A stretch of 64,000 nt of DNA from Acetivibrio sp. MSJd-27 (GTDB taxonomy: Bacteria; Bacillota; Clostridia; UMGS1840; HGM11507), in the NCBI RefSeq assembly GCF_018918095.1, contig NZ_JAHLPV010000002.1:1-64000 (forward strand), read 5' to 3'. The translations under genes were made by a program, and so were the position numbers. Every line of letters begins with the position of its first letter. Within the stretch, counting starts at the first letter, position 1. Below, in pieces: positions 35,709 through 43,677 of the stretch. Below the pieces are notes generated by a model. The model saw only the letters and a program-made list of their open reading frames with translations. It did no database searches and had not been told where the DNA came from.

Positions 35709-36650
35709 TCATCTTATTTTTCTTGACAATACGGTTTTGATTTTACAGATTATGTCGTCTGCTGTGAGATGATATTTCTCCATCAACTCCTGCGGTTTCC
35801 CGGAACAGCCGAACACATCCAGCGTGCCGATCCGCTCCATGGGGACGGGTATGTTTTCTACCAGCACCTCACTGACCGCACTTCCAAGCCCACCGTTTAT
35901 ATTATGTTCTTCCGCCGTGACAACCGCACCTGTTTCCCGGGCGGCTTTCACAATGATCTCTTTGTCGATCGGCTTAATGGTGGAGATATTGACAACCCGT
36001 ACACTGACGCCTTCCCCTTCTAATCTTTGTGCAGCGATCAGGGCTTCATTCACCATGATGCCTGTGGCGATCACAGTGACATCCCTTCCCTCCCGGACGG
36101 TGATCCCTTTGCCAATTTGAAAATCATAGGAATCATCGAACAGCACAGGCACAGCAGCTCTTCCCACGCGAATATACACAGGCCCCTGCCAGGAAATTGC
36201 CGCCTGAACAGCTTTCTCCGTCTCCACCGCGTCCGCCGGATTAATGACCACCATATTCGGAAGCGTGCGCATCACCCCCAGATCCTCAAGGCACTGATGC
36301 GTCGCGCCGTCCTCCCCCACAGTAACTCCCGCATGGGACGCAACGACCTTCACGTTCAGTTTGGGATAGCAGATGGAGTTACGGATCTGCTCAAAGGCAC
36401 GAAGGGCGGCAAACATGGCAAAGGAACTTGCAAACACTGTCTTTCCACAGGCGGCAAGGCCTGCCGCAACCGCCATCATATTGCCCTCAGCGATGCCGCA
36501 GTTAATAAACCGATCCGGATATTCCTTCTTAAACATATCCGTCTTGGTCGACTTTGACAAGTCGGCATCCAAAACAACAATATTTTTATCCCCGCCAAAT
36601 TTTTTCAGAGCTTGTCCATAGGCCTCTCTTGTCGCGATCTTCTTTTCCAT
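35709..36650 (-). CDS. Transketolase, C-terminal subunit
   Basis: A 313-residue half-transketolase: pyrimidine-binding domain (about 3-165, with GIAEGNM and GEDGATHQ) and the transketolase C-terminal domain. With the N-terminal subunit encoded immediately upstream it forms a complete enzyme that moves two-carbon units in the pentose phosphate pathway. The start shares one base with the preceding stop (TAATG). Start chosen at the ATG at 36650 with GGAGG ten bases upstream. Confidence 0.93.
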   Translation of the reverse strand: MEKKIATREAYGQALKKFGGDKNIVVLDADLSKSTKTDMFKKEYPDRFINCGIAEGNMMAVAAGLAACGKTVFASSFAMFAALRAFEQIRNSICYPKLNVKVVASHAGVTVGEDGATHQCLEDLGVMRTLPNMVVINPADAVETEKAVQAAISWQGPVYIRVGRAAVPVLFDDSYDFQIGKGITVREGRDVTVIATGIMVNEALIAAQRLEGEGVSVRVVNISTIKPIDKEIIVKAARETGAVVTAEEHNINGGLGSAVSEVLVENIPVPMERIGTLDVFGCSGKPQELMEKYHLTADDIICKIKTVLSRKIR

Positions 36651-37498
36651 TACTCTGCCACCTCCAAACATTTTATCCGCGCCTGTATCTCACTGACCGC
36701 CTGTTCATACTGTTCTCTGCTTGGAGCATTGCCATGCCAGCCAGCCTCGTTTTCCATAAAGGACACGCCCTTGCCCTTGATATTATGGCAGATGATTACC
36801 GTAGGTTTGCCCTTGGTCTGCTCCGCTTCGGCAAATGCCTTATCGATCTGCACAAAATCATGACCGTTTATCTGAATCACATGAAATCCAAAGCCCTCAA
36901 ATTTTTTATCGATGGGGCAGGGGGACATAACATCGGTTATCTTCCCGTCGATCTGCAGGCCATTGAAGTCCACCATAGCCGTGAAGTTATCCAATTTATA
37001 ATGAGCGGCAAACATCGCCGCCTCCCAGACTTCCCCCTCCTCCAGCTCGCCGTCACCGAGAATCGCATACACACGGTAGGCAAGGCCGTCCAGCTTGGCG
37101 TTCAACGCCATACCGCAGGCGGCAGAAATCCCCTGCCCCAGAGAGCCTGTGGACATGTCCACACCGGGCGTACCTTTCATATCGGGATGTCCCTGCAGAA
37201 AACTGTCAATTTTCCGAAGTGTTTTACAGGCTTCCTCCGGGAAATACCCTTTCAGCGCCAACGCGCCGTAAAGCGCAGGAGCACAGTGGCCTTTGGAGAG
37301 AACAAACCTGTCCCGGTTTGGATCTTTCGGGTTTTTTGGATCGACTTTCATCTTATAAAAATAAAGGTATGAAAGCAAATCCGCAATGGAAAGAGAGCCA
37401 CCGGGATGACCGGAAGCCGCACCATAAATCCCTTCCAGCGCATGAAGCCTAATTTTTTCAGCATTCCACTGAAGCTGTCTTTTCGTGGTATCGTCCAT
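36650..37498 (-). CDS. Transketolase, N-terminal subunit
   Basis: A 282-residue thiamine-diphosphate-binding half. The TPP motif begins GDGELEEGEVWEAA near 150 and ends VDFN; SGHPGGSLS near 30 and SKGHCAPALY near 70 are catalytic-site signatures. It is translationally joined to the C-terminal subunit. A GTG three codons upstream is possible, but the ATG at 37498 fits the ribosome site AAAGG better. Confidence 0.93.
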   Translation of the reverse strand: MDDTTKRQLQWNAEKIRLHALEGIYGAASGHPGGSLSIADLLSYLYFYKMKVDPKNPKDPNRDRFVLSKGHCAPALYGALALKGYFPEEACKTLRKIDSFLQGHPDMKGTPGVDMSTGSLGQGISAACGMALNAKLDGLAYRVYAILGDGELEEGEVWEAAMFAAHYKLDNFTAMVDFNGLQIDGKITDVMSPCPIDKKFEGFGFHVIQINGHDFVQIDKAFAEAEQTKGKPTVIICHNIKGKGVSFMENEAGWHGNAPSREQYEQAVSEIQARIKCLEVAE

Positions 37499-37646
37499 AT
37501 TTTGCACACCTTTCTATTCCCTTTGATTTCTTTTCCGACCGCTTTCTATCTTTTTTATTTTAGCAAATGATGGGGAAAAAAGCAATATTCAAGACTACCA
37601 ATGATTTTTCCTTTTCCGTCATAAAATACACAAAGACAGACAAACA

Positions 37647-37679
37647 GCCCGAAATATGTACAAGGTACCGTATTCGGGC
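37647..37679 (-). terminator. Hairpin after AraC gene
   Basis: GCCCGAAATATGTAC and GTACCGTATTCGGGC pair with an internal mismatch loop; the T run is weak on the minus strand. It lies between the AraC gene and the transketolase operon. Confidence 0.45.
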
Positions 37680-37725
37680 CGACGATTTTTTGATTCCATT
37701 TTCCTGAGAACAGGAAAAATGAGCC

Positions 37726-38580
37726 TCATGTGTCAAAACGTATGATAAAACCGTCACGAAGGGCGGCTCTGTATTCATAGGGAGTCAACTTTTCCATCTT
37801 GGTAAAATAACGACTGAAATAATGGATTCCGTTAAACCCTGCCGCTTCCGACACCTCCGTGATTGTCATTTCGGTTGCCGCAAGCAGCTCTTTCGCCCGT
37901 TCCAAACGCAGAAAATTGATATATTTAATCGGGGACATATGAAACTTTTTTGTAAACTTTCTGCACAGATGGGCTTCGCTCAGCATAAAGCGGACGGCAA
38001 GATCGTGAAGTGTGATTTTCTCCAGATAATTTTCCTCTATGTACTGCTTCGCCTTTTCAATTGCTGTCGGCTCCTTTCCTGTGTCCTCAAAAACCGGTTT
38101 TTTGCCCGGCTTCTGCCGCTTGGACAAACACTCCCCTTTTCTGGCAAGAATATATATCATCTGTGTGACGTAGAGCGTTATAACCGGCTCGTAATAGCTT
38201 CTTTTATTGTTTCCTTCGCTGATAACAGACAACAGGATATCTCTCACGGCATTCGTCTCATCCGCAACTTTTACCGGATAGTTTTCCATGATGGTCTCCA
38301 AATCAGGGGAAAGAATGTCAAATTTCAGTTCATAGGTCGTCATGGCTCCGGTTTTGCAATAAAATGAATGGCTTACATACGGTTTCAGAAAAAAGACCTC
38401 ACCCTCTTTGGCTTCGGTATCTTTTCCGTCAATTGAGATGATGCCGCCGCCTGCGACGATATAAACCAGCTGATAAAAATCGTGGAAATGTTCCCGCAGG
38501 GCCTTGGGGGGTGTATTCTTATTTTTGTATTTGCACTTGATGACTGCATGAACCTGGATCGCGTTTTCATTCATTATCAT
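37726..38580 (-). CDS. AraC-family regulator with cupin sensor domain
   Basis: A 284-residue regulator. An AraC-type cupin is at about 10-95 (EHFHDFYQLVYIVAGGG), and two helix-turn-helices in the C-terminal 100 residues (ITLHDLAVRFMLSEAHLCRKF and the FNGIHYFSRYF signature of the second). Such proteins usually control sugar or secondary-metabolite genes. It starts four bases after the phosphoesterase stop (ATG 38580; AAAGGA ten bases upstream), so the two are one operon. The target could be the transketolase genes downstream, but there is no direct sign. Confidence 0.88.
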   Translation of the reverse strand: MIMNENAIQVHAVIKCKYKNKNTPPKALREHFHDFYQLVYIVAGGGIISIDGKDTEAKEGEVFFLKPYVSHSFYCKTGAMTTYELKFDILSPDLETIMENYPVKVADETNAVRDILLSVISEGNNKRSYYEPVITLYVTQMIYILARKGECLSKRQKPGKKPVFEDTGKEPTAIEKAKQYIEENYLEKITLHDLAVRFMLSEAHLCRKFTKKFHMSPIKYINFLRLERAKELLAATEMTITEVSEAAGFNGIHYFSRYFTKMEKLTPYEYRAALRDGFIIRFDT

Positions 38581-38584
38581 AATC

Positions 38585-39406
38585 TCACATTCCTTTGATT
38601 TCAAATATTGTCATCTGGCTTCGATTTAAAAAACGCAGGGGAACACGCGTCGTCCCCAATCCGCTGTCCACATACAGCAATGTTGCACCCAAGCGGTAAA
38701 ATCCTTTGCTGTATTTGCGCAGAATATCTTTTTCTTTCATAATGTGATCTTTTATGACGGGCAGCCTCACCTGGCCGCCATGCGTATGACCGGAGATCAT
38801 CAAATCGACTTTGCCTTCCGGCAGTTGATCTGCGGCTGCCGGCGTATGGGATAGCAGAATGGTATACGTCTGGTTGTCTGTTCCTGCCAGAGCGGCGTTC
38901 AAATCGTGATATTTAGTATTAAAATCCTCAATCCCACAGATTGTGACAGAAGAGGTGCCTATCTGCACCGTCTCATTTTGGTTGACCAGAACTCTGACTC
39001 CCTGCTGTACAGCCTGCCGCTGAAGCGCCTCCCAATCGTCCCATGGCTCGTGGTTTCCAGAGACATAAAAAACCGGTTTTCCAAACCGAAGAAGCCCCTC
39101 AAAAAAGGTATAAGAATACGCAAAAATATCTACATCGGCTGTTTTGTCAACCACATCCCCAGTGCAAACAATGATGTCCGGATCCGCTTTGGAAACCAGA
39201 CCGAAAAGCCTTTCATTATCACCGCCGAACCATTTGCTGTGCAAGTCCGTCAGATGGAGGACGGTGAGCGCTTCCCCCTGCTGTATCTTATCCGTTTCTA
39301 CCCATTCACGGATCAGCTTGGGATAGTTCAGCTCAATATGTATGTCGGCAGCCGCCGCAACAAAAAGCGCAATCATAATATATAAAATCTTACGATATAA
39401 TTTCAA
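38585..39406 (-). CDS. Membrane-anchored metallophosphoesterase
   Basis: A 273-residue calcineurin-like phosphoesterase (YkuE/YaeI-like). One N-terminal membrane segment (about 5-20) precedes the metal-binding motifs DLH, GDVVD, GNHEPW and GHTHGGQ in the standard order. The best start is TTG at 39406, since GGAGG is eight bases upstream; the ATG at 39421 lies inside the repeat boundary and has no ribosome site. Relatives act on UDP-sugars or lipids at the membrane, but the substrate is not known here. Confidence 0.88.
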   Translation of the reverse strand: MKLYRKILYIMIALFVAAAADIHIELNYPKLIREWVETDKIQQGEALTVLHLTDLHSKWFGGDNERLFGLVSKADPDIIVCTGDVVDKTADVDIFAYSYTFFEGLLRFGKPVFYVSGNHEPWDDWEALQRQAVQQGVRVLVNQNETVQIGTSSVTICGIEDFNTKYHDLNAALAGTDNQTYTILLSHTPAAADQLPEGKVDLMISGHTHGGQVRLPVIKDHIMKEKDILRKYSKGFYRLGATLLYVDSGLGTTRVPLRFLNRSQMTIFEIKGM

Positions 39407-39420
39407 CAGAAATCCCTCCA

Positions 39421-39502
39421 TTATTATAACAAGATAAAAGCACTTTTGCAAGGCAAAAGCTATCCTAAAAACGTTTCAGCCCCGCTAAGCAAGAATATTT
39501 AC
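39421..39502 (-). repeat. Repeat R2, copy 2 (carries a promoter)
   Basis: Starts TTATTATAACAAGATAAAAG, as at 9233, and has CTTTTGCAAGG and ACGTTTCAGCC. Minus strand reads TTGCAA, 17 bases, TATAAT (39423-39451). RNA from this promoter would begin almost at the phosphoesterase ribosome site, so its use for that gene is doubtful. The 313-base gap also has the perR promoter. Confidence 0.7.
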
Positions 39503-39643
39503 CCGCCAATTGTATTTTAGGAATACAGAAGCAAGTTTATAAACCAATCCTTTCGTGCTATCTTTAGTATCCGACTATTTTTTTGATTTATGTAATCCGA
39601 TTTCTCACAGTTTCCTGTATTACAAGAAAGTTTAAAAATACTA

Positions 39644-39695
39644 TTGAAATAACCGAAAGGATATGGTATACTTTTGTTATCAATAATAATTATCA
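39644..39695 (+). promoter_or_regulatory. perR promoter with Per/Fur box
   Basis: TTGAAA, 17 bases, TATACT (39644-39672). Just downstream, CAATAATAATTATCA (39681-39695) matches 13 of 14 non-spacer... positions of the Fur-family 7-1-7 inverted repeat TGATAATNATTATCA except the first two bases, and is also close to the PerR box. It suggests autoregulation. Confidence 0.65.
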
Positions 39696-39719
39696 ATATT
39701 ATCTTGAGGAGGATACCGG

Positions 39720-40112
39720 ATGTCTGAACAGAGACGATTCTCAAAACAGAGAAAATTGATCTATGATATGATTGTGGAGAATCCCATTCATCCATCCGCA
39801 GATGTCATTTATTCCAGGCTGCGCGCCGACCATCCTGAATTGAGTTTGGGAACGGTTTACCGAAACTTGAATGTTTTATCCGAAATGGGTGCAATTAAAA
39901 AAATTGATTCCCGCATGAAATCGGAACGCTATGACGGCCGCACCGATGACCACTATCATATGATATGTGAAAAATGCGGAAAAATGTTTGATGTGGAAAC
40001 GGAATATCAAACCGATCTGATCCATGAGGCACAGAGAAAGACACCTCATTTATTAAAAGAGCACAATATCATTTTTTACGGAATCTGTGAAAAATGCTGT
40101 GATAAAAATTAA
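39720..40112 (+). CDS. perR: Peroxide-responsive Fur-family repressor PerR
   Basis: A 130-residue Fur-family protein. The regulatory metal ligands His 24, Asp 72, His 78, His 80 and Asp 91 have exactly the spacing of Bacillus PerR H37/D85/H91/H93/D104, and the last being Asp rather than Glu argues for PerR over Fur. The structural zinc cysteines are 83, 86, 123 and 126. The N-terminus is 13 residues shorter than in Bacillus. The next gene is rubrerythrin, a typical PerR target. GAGGAGG precedes the ATG. Confidence 0.9.
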   Translation: MSEQRRFSKQRKLIYDMIVENPIHPSADVIYSRLRADHPELSLGTVYRNLNVLSEMGAIKKIDSRMKSERYDGRTDDHYHMICEKCGKMFDVETEYQTDLIHEAQRKTPHLLKEHNIIFYGICEKCCDKN

Positions 40113-40145
40113 TCCGGATACTTGAAATTGCTGCAGAATATACGA

Positions 40146-40292
40146 ATTATAACTGCGTGCAAGATGTCCCCCGCCTTTTAAGGCGGCGGGTTCCATATCC
40201 GCAATCAGCGGGAGATTGCACTCCCGCTGATTGCGGCACTGCACAGCAGTGCCCTTGTCCTCGTTGAATGACGGGACAAGCCCTTATTGAAT
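40146..40292 (-). repeat. Dispersed element R1, copy C (long form)
   Basis: Minus-strand ends are ATTCAATAAGGGCTTG and CAGTTATAAT. Inside are three hairpins: GGCACTGC/GCAGTGCC, a perfect 16-bp stem (about 40199-40236) and CCGCCTT/AAGGCGG. It lies between perR and rubrerythrin, so a transcript through both would carry this strong structure. Confidence 0.82.
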
Positions 40293-40343
40293 GGGGTTTT
40301 CCGCGGCAATTTCCGAATATTTATAAAAAATGGAGGTTTTGTT

Positions 40344-40880
40344 ATGAATTTAAAGGGCTCTAAAACAGAAGCAAATTTGCTGGCAGCGTTTGCGGGGGAA
40401 TCACAGGCAAGAAACAAGTATACCTATTACGCATCCAAGGCAAAAAAGGATGGTTACGTGCAGATTGCGGCTTTATTTGAAGAGACGGCAAACAACGAAA
40501 AGGAACACGCAAAAATCTGGTTTAAGCTTCTTCATGACGGGATTGGTTCCACACCAGACAATCTGAAAGACGCCGCTGCAGGTGAAAACTATGAGTGGAC
40601 TGACATGTATGCAAATTTTGCCAAAGAAGCTAAGGAAGAGGGATTTGACCACATTGCATATCTGTTTGAAGAAGTTGCCAAGATTGAGAAGGAACACGAA
40701 GAGAGATATAAGGCTCTTTTGACAAATATTGAAGAGAATAAGGTTTTCAAAAGAGGAGATATCGTCATTTGGAAATGTTCCAACTGCGGCCATATCCACA
40801 TCGGTATGGAAGCTCCCGAAGTATGTCCTGTATGTGCACATCCCCAGAGTTACTTTGAAATAAAAGCCGAAAATTATTAA
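40344..40880 (+). CDS. rbr: Rubrerythrin
   Basis: A 178-residue non-haem di-iron protein for peroxide reduction in anaerobes. The ferritin-like part has the ligand motifs [14 protein letters not shown] and EKEHEER; the C-terminal rubredoxin has the pairs CSNCG and CPVC. The frame is open 19 codons upstream, but GGAGG stands seven bases before the ATG at 40344. With perR upstream it forms an oxidative-stress unit. Confidence 0.95.
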   Translation: MNLKGSKTEANLLAAFAGESQARNKYTYYASKAKKDGYVQIAALFEETANNEKEHAKIWFKLLHDGIGSTPDNLKDAAAGENYEWTDMYANFAKEAKEEGFDHIAYLFEEVAKIEKEHEERYKALLTNIEENKVFKRGDIVIWKCSNCGHIHIGMEAPEVCPVCAHPQSYFEIKAENY

Positions 40881-40905
40881 TACATAATCCATCCCTTATA
40901 ATGAA

Positions 40906-40938
40906 AAGAGGCTGCAGTTGGTTTTGCTGCAGTCTTTT
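40906..40938 (+). terminator. Terminator after rubrerythrin
   Basis: AAGAGGCTGCAG pairs with CTGCAGTCTT (one G-U), followed by T run. Confidence 0.7.
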
Positions 40939-40963
40939 TAACGAATTTTAACAGGAGATAGCC

Positions 40964-41611
40964 ATGATAAACTGTTGTATTTTTGACTTGGACGGCACTC
41001 TGATTGATTCCCTGACGGATTTAGGAGAAACGGTTAATCAGCTTTTAAAAGAAAAAAATCTTACTCCATATCCCATCGAAGATTACCGTATGATGGTGGG
41101 AGATGGAGTAAAAATGCTGCTAAAACGCGCTTTCCCACAGGCGGATGAGACAGAGCTTTGCCAACTGAAAGAAATGTTTGACATGATTTACCCCAAAAAC
41201 TGTTTTCAAAATACCCGACCATACCATGGGATACCAGAGGTACTGGATAGACTGAAAAAGCAGCATGTCCGGTTAGCCGTCCTGTCGAATAAGCCCGATT
41301 TGTTTGCAAAACAGATCTGCTCCCGCTTTTTCGGGAACGATCTGTTTTTTACGATTGCCGGCCAACGGGAGGATTTCCCGAAGAAGCCTTCCCCGGAAGG
41401 TGCGGAAGAGATCATACGGCGCTGCGGCTGTAAAAAAGAACAGGTTCTTTTTGTCGGGGATTCCAATGTGGACATTTTCACTGCCAAACATGCAGGGATA
41501 AAATCCTGCGGCGTGCTTTGGGGCTTTCGATCCAAAAAAGAACTGTCGGCCGCCGGGGCGGACTATCTGATTGCAGAGCCCTATGAATTATTGGAGTGCC
41601 TTTCTATATAA
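40964..41611 (+). CDS. HAD-superfamily phosphatase, phosphoglycolate-type
   Basis: A 215-residue HAD hydrolase. Motif I is DLDGTL (Asp 8 and 10), motif II in LAVLSNKP, the Lys in KPSPE and motif IV in FVGDSNVD. The cap domain is of the C1 helical type, as in phosphoglycolate phosphatase Gph. Related phosphatases use other sugar phosphates, so the substrate is not sure. Its TAA stop lies inside the TATAAC end of repeat copy D. Confidence 0.85.
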   Translation: MINCCIFDLDGTLIDSLTDLGETVNQLLKEKNLTPYPIEDYRMMVGDGVKMLLKRAFPQADETELCQLKEMFDMIYPKNCFQNTRPYHGIPEVLDRLKKQHVRLAVLSNKPDLFAKQICSRFFGNDLFFTIAGQREDFPKKPSPEGAEEIIRRCGCKKEQVLFVGDSNVDIFTAKHAGIKSCGVLWGFRSKKELSAAGADYLIAEPYELLECLSI

Positions 41612-41660
41612 CTGTGAGCAAGATGTCACCGTTGAATGACGGGACAGGTCCTTATTGAAT
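41605..41660 (-). repeat. Dispersed element R1, copy D (short form)
   Basis: A 56-base version with both ends (ATTCAATAAGG and GTTATATA) and without the internal hairpins. It exactly fills the space between two convergent genes and supplies both stop codons: TAA at 41609-41611 and, on the minus strand, TAA at 41652-41654. Confidence 0.78.
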
Positions 41661-42287
41661 ATCTTTTACCAGATTGACGCCGTTGTCGAGCATACTGTTC
41701 CAGAAAATCAGATTGAACAACTCCGCACTGTGAATACCCAGTTCAAAGGTATCCACCATGGAAAGCGGAACAATGATATCCGTTTTCCGGTTCTTCTGAT
41801 TGAACCAGCATTTCAAAGCCACTGCGAACTGATAGATACAGATATCGGTGCATACTCCTGTCACGACAAACTGCTGTTTTCCTTCCTTTTCTGACAGCCA
41901 GTCCAGAAACCCGGGAGCGAATATTGCGTTGGTTGAATTTTTATGAAACAGAGGATAACCAGAAAGCTCTTTTACCACTGCGCTCTCCTCGCTTCCCTCC
42001 AAACAGTGGGGCGGATAGCCTTCAAACTCCGGGGAATCAGAGGGATGGGAATCCGCAAAAGTGATTACTTCGATTCCTTTTTCTTTACAGCGTCCGGCAA
42101 AAGAGGCGATTTTAGGAATCAATTTTTCTGTCCGCGGGCTGTATAAAGCGCCTTTTTTAGCAAAACCGCCGATCATATCTACAATGAATACCGCTGTGTT
42201 CTCCCTGTCCAACATTTCTGCTGACAGTGATTCCAACTGATCCAGCCTTTGGCTTATGGCTTCGATTTGTTTTGAAAAGTCCTTCAT
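41652..42287 (-). CDS. Isochorismatase-family hydrolase, nicotinamidase-like
   Basis: A 211-residue cysteine hydrolase. Catalytic triad candidates are Asp 37 (VDMIGGF), Lys 116 and Cys 146 (GVCTDIC). A metal site as in nicotinamidase PncA is suggested by Asp 79, His 81 (ADSH) and His 94 (YPPHC). It probably deamidates nicotinamide or a similar amide for NAD salvage. The last codons (gat att caa taa) are the R1 end, so the C-terminus was probably changed by the element. Confidence 0.85.
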   Translation of the reverse strand: MKDFSKQIEAISQRLDQLESLSAEMLDRENTAVFIVDMIGGFAKKGALYSPRTEKLIPKIASFAGRCKEKGIEVITFADSHPSDSPEFEGYPPHCLEGSEESAVVKELSGYPLFHKNSTNAIFAPGFLDWLSEKEGKQQFVVTGVCTDICIYQFAVALKCWFNQKNRKTDIIVPLSMVDTFELGIHSAELFNLIFWNSMLDNGVNLVKDIQ

Positions 42288-42375
42288 GAAATAGGCCTCC
42301 TTACTCTTTTCTCTCTGTCTTTAAGATATCATAAATGATACGGATTATGCAACTCTTTCCCCGATTATCCTATGG

Positions 42376-42403
42376 AAAAGGCAGGAAACTCTCCTGCCTT
42401 TTT
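42376..42403 (-). terminator. Terminator of surface-protein operon
   Basis: AAAAGGCAGGA/TCCTGCCTTTTT, perfect stem, directly after the 42406 gene stop; T runs on both strands. Confidence 0.82.
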
Positions 42404-42405
42404 CG

Positions 42406-43659
42406 TTATTCTTTTATCGTTGCCATTCGTGTGGCTTCGTCCCACTCCACGGTATAACCAAGGTTTTCGGATAAGAAGCGCAGGGGAACCATGGTTTTAT
42501 CATTCACCAGCCGTGCAGGGACATCCATTGCAGCGGGCTGACCATTCACCACCGCATTGTTTTGATCGATGGAAAAGCTGAGTACCGTGTTGGCTTTCTG
42601 CGCTGTCGCGGTTTCCGTTTCCTGATCCCAGCTGACCTCCGCCCCCAGCTTCTCAAACAGAAAGCGCATGGGCACCAGCGTCCGATCGCTTTCTGTTATA
42701 GGTGGTGTTTCAAAGCCGAGGATTGTGTCATTTAAACAGACATACGGAGCATCTTTTAACCGTTCCAGTTCATCATAAATTGGTTGTTTTGGCGTCCGCA
42801 GGCGATAGCTTTCTTCTTGAATTCCACCTCTTCCATACCAATCTATGACAAGTTCTTCTTCATATTCATAGACACGACTTGGTCTTACCCATAGGTTTCT
42901 GTTGATTGGATGAACAACATTCACCGAATAAACATAATCATTTGTAAATTCTGCTCTATCATAGTAGCTATCAAATGTATAATCTATGAATCTCGTCTCA
43001 TTCAATTCTTTCTCGCCGCTTTCGTATTCTACACTGTAAAAATCACTTTCATTGACAGACAATTTCATTTCTGTTCTTCCGCTATTATCCGGTTTCTTCA
43101 AACAATGATAAACAATATTGCCCACCTGATCTGCAAACACAAGGTCTGTCTCCGATTTTGTCCAGTTTTGCATATCCGTGCTTTGCCATACCCCGCTCCA
43201 ATATACGTCGCAATATACGATTCCATTGGAGTAACCAATTTTTTTGACATACCCATCAAATTTTGCCGTATGAATCAATTCAAAATCAGTGTTGTAAATC
43301 TTTAAATAGCCAACATGCAATCTGTTAATCCAAGCTGATTGCTCTGCACTGGCATCCCTTATAATATAATATTCTCCAGTGAATATGCAATCGTAATTAT
43401 AGTCAAACCCCATAAAAAAGTCATAGACCGCCGGATCATATTTCACCGGATGGCAACTGCTTTGTAAGCTTTTCCACATATACCTCACTCCGTTTATTTC
43501 GACCGTGTCAGGTATACTGTTTTTGTCATAGCCCAACGGCACCGGTACATTGTTTTCCATTTCTTCTATTGACCCTTGAAACACAGATGCACCAAACGCT
43601 GGAACAGCTGACAAAATCATAATCAAAATTGCTATGAAAGTCATCGTTGTTTTTTTCAT
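42406..43659 (-). CDS. Exported protein with C-terminal stalk domain
   Basis: A 417-residue exported protein. Signal peptide at 1-24 (ending AFGA). The middle (about 30-300) has repeats reminiscent of beta-propeller strands (VYWSGVWQSTDMQNW) but no family was recognised. The C-terminal 110 residues are a stalk (copper-amine-oxidase-N-like) domain with LVPMRFLFEKLGAEVSWD and MVPLRFLSENLGYTVEWD. It starts 18 bases after the stop of the giant surface-protein gene (AGGAG eight bases before ATG 43659), so the two are co-transcribed. Confidence 0.82.
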   Translation of the reverse strand: MKKTTMTFIAILIMILSAVPAFGASVFQGSIEEMENNVPVPLGYDKNSIPDTVEINGVRYMWKSLQSSCHPVKYDPAVYDFFMGFDYNYDCIFTGEYYIIRDASAEQSAWINRLHVGYLKIYNTDFELIHTAKFDGYVKKIGYSNGIVYCDVYWSGVWQSTDMQNWTKSETDLVFADQVGNIVYHCLKKPDNSGRTEMKLSVNESDFYSVEYESGEKELNETRFIDYTFDSYYDRAEFTNDYVYSVNVVHPINRNLWVRPSRVYEYEEELVIDWYGRGGIQEESYRLRTPKQPIYDELERLKDAPYVCLNDTILGFETPPITESDRTLVPMRFLFEKLGAEVSWDQETETATAQKANTVLSFSIDQNNAVVNGQPAAMDVPARLVNDKTMVPLRFLSENLGYTVEWDEATRMATIKE

Positions 43660-43677
43660 CGGAGTTTCTCCTTTCAA

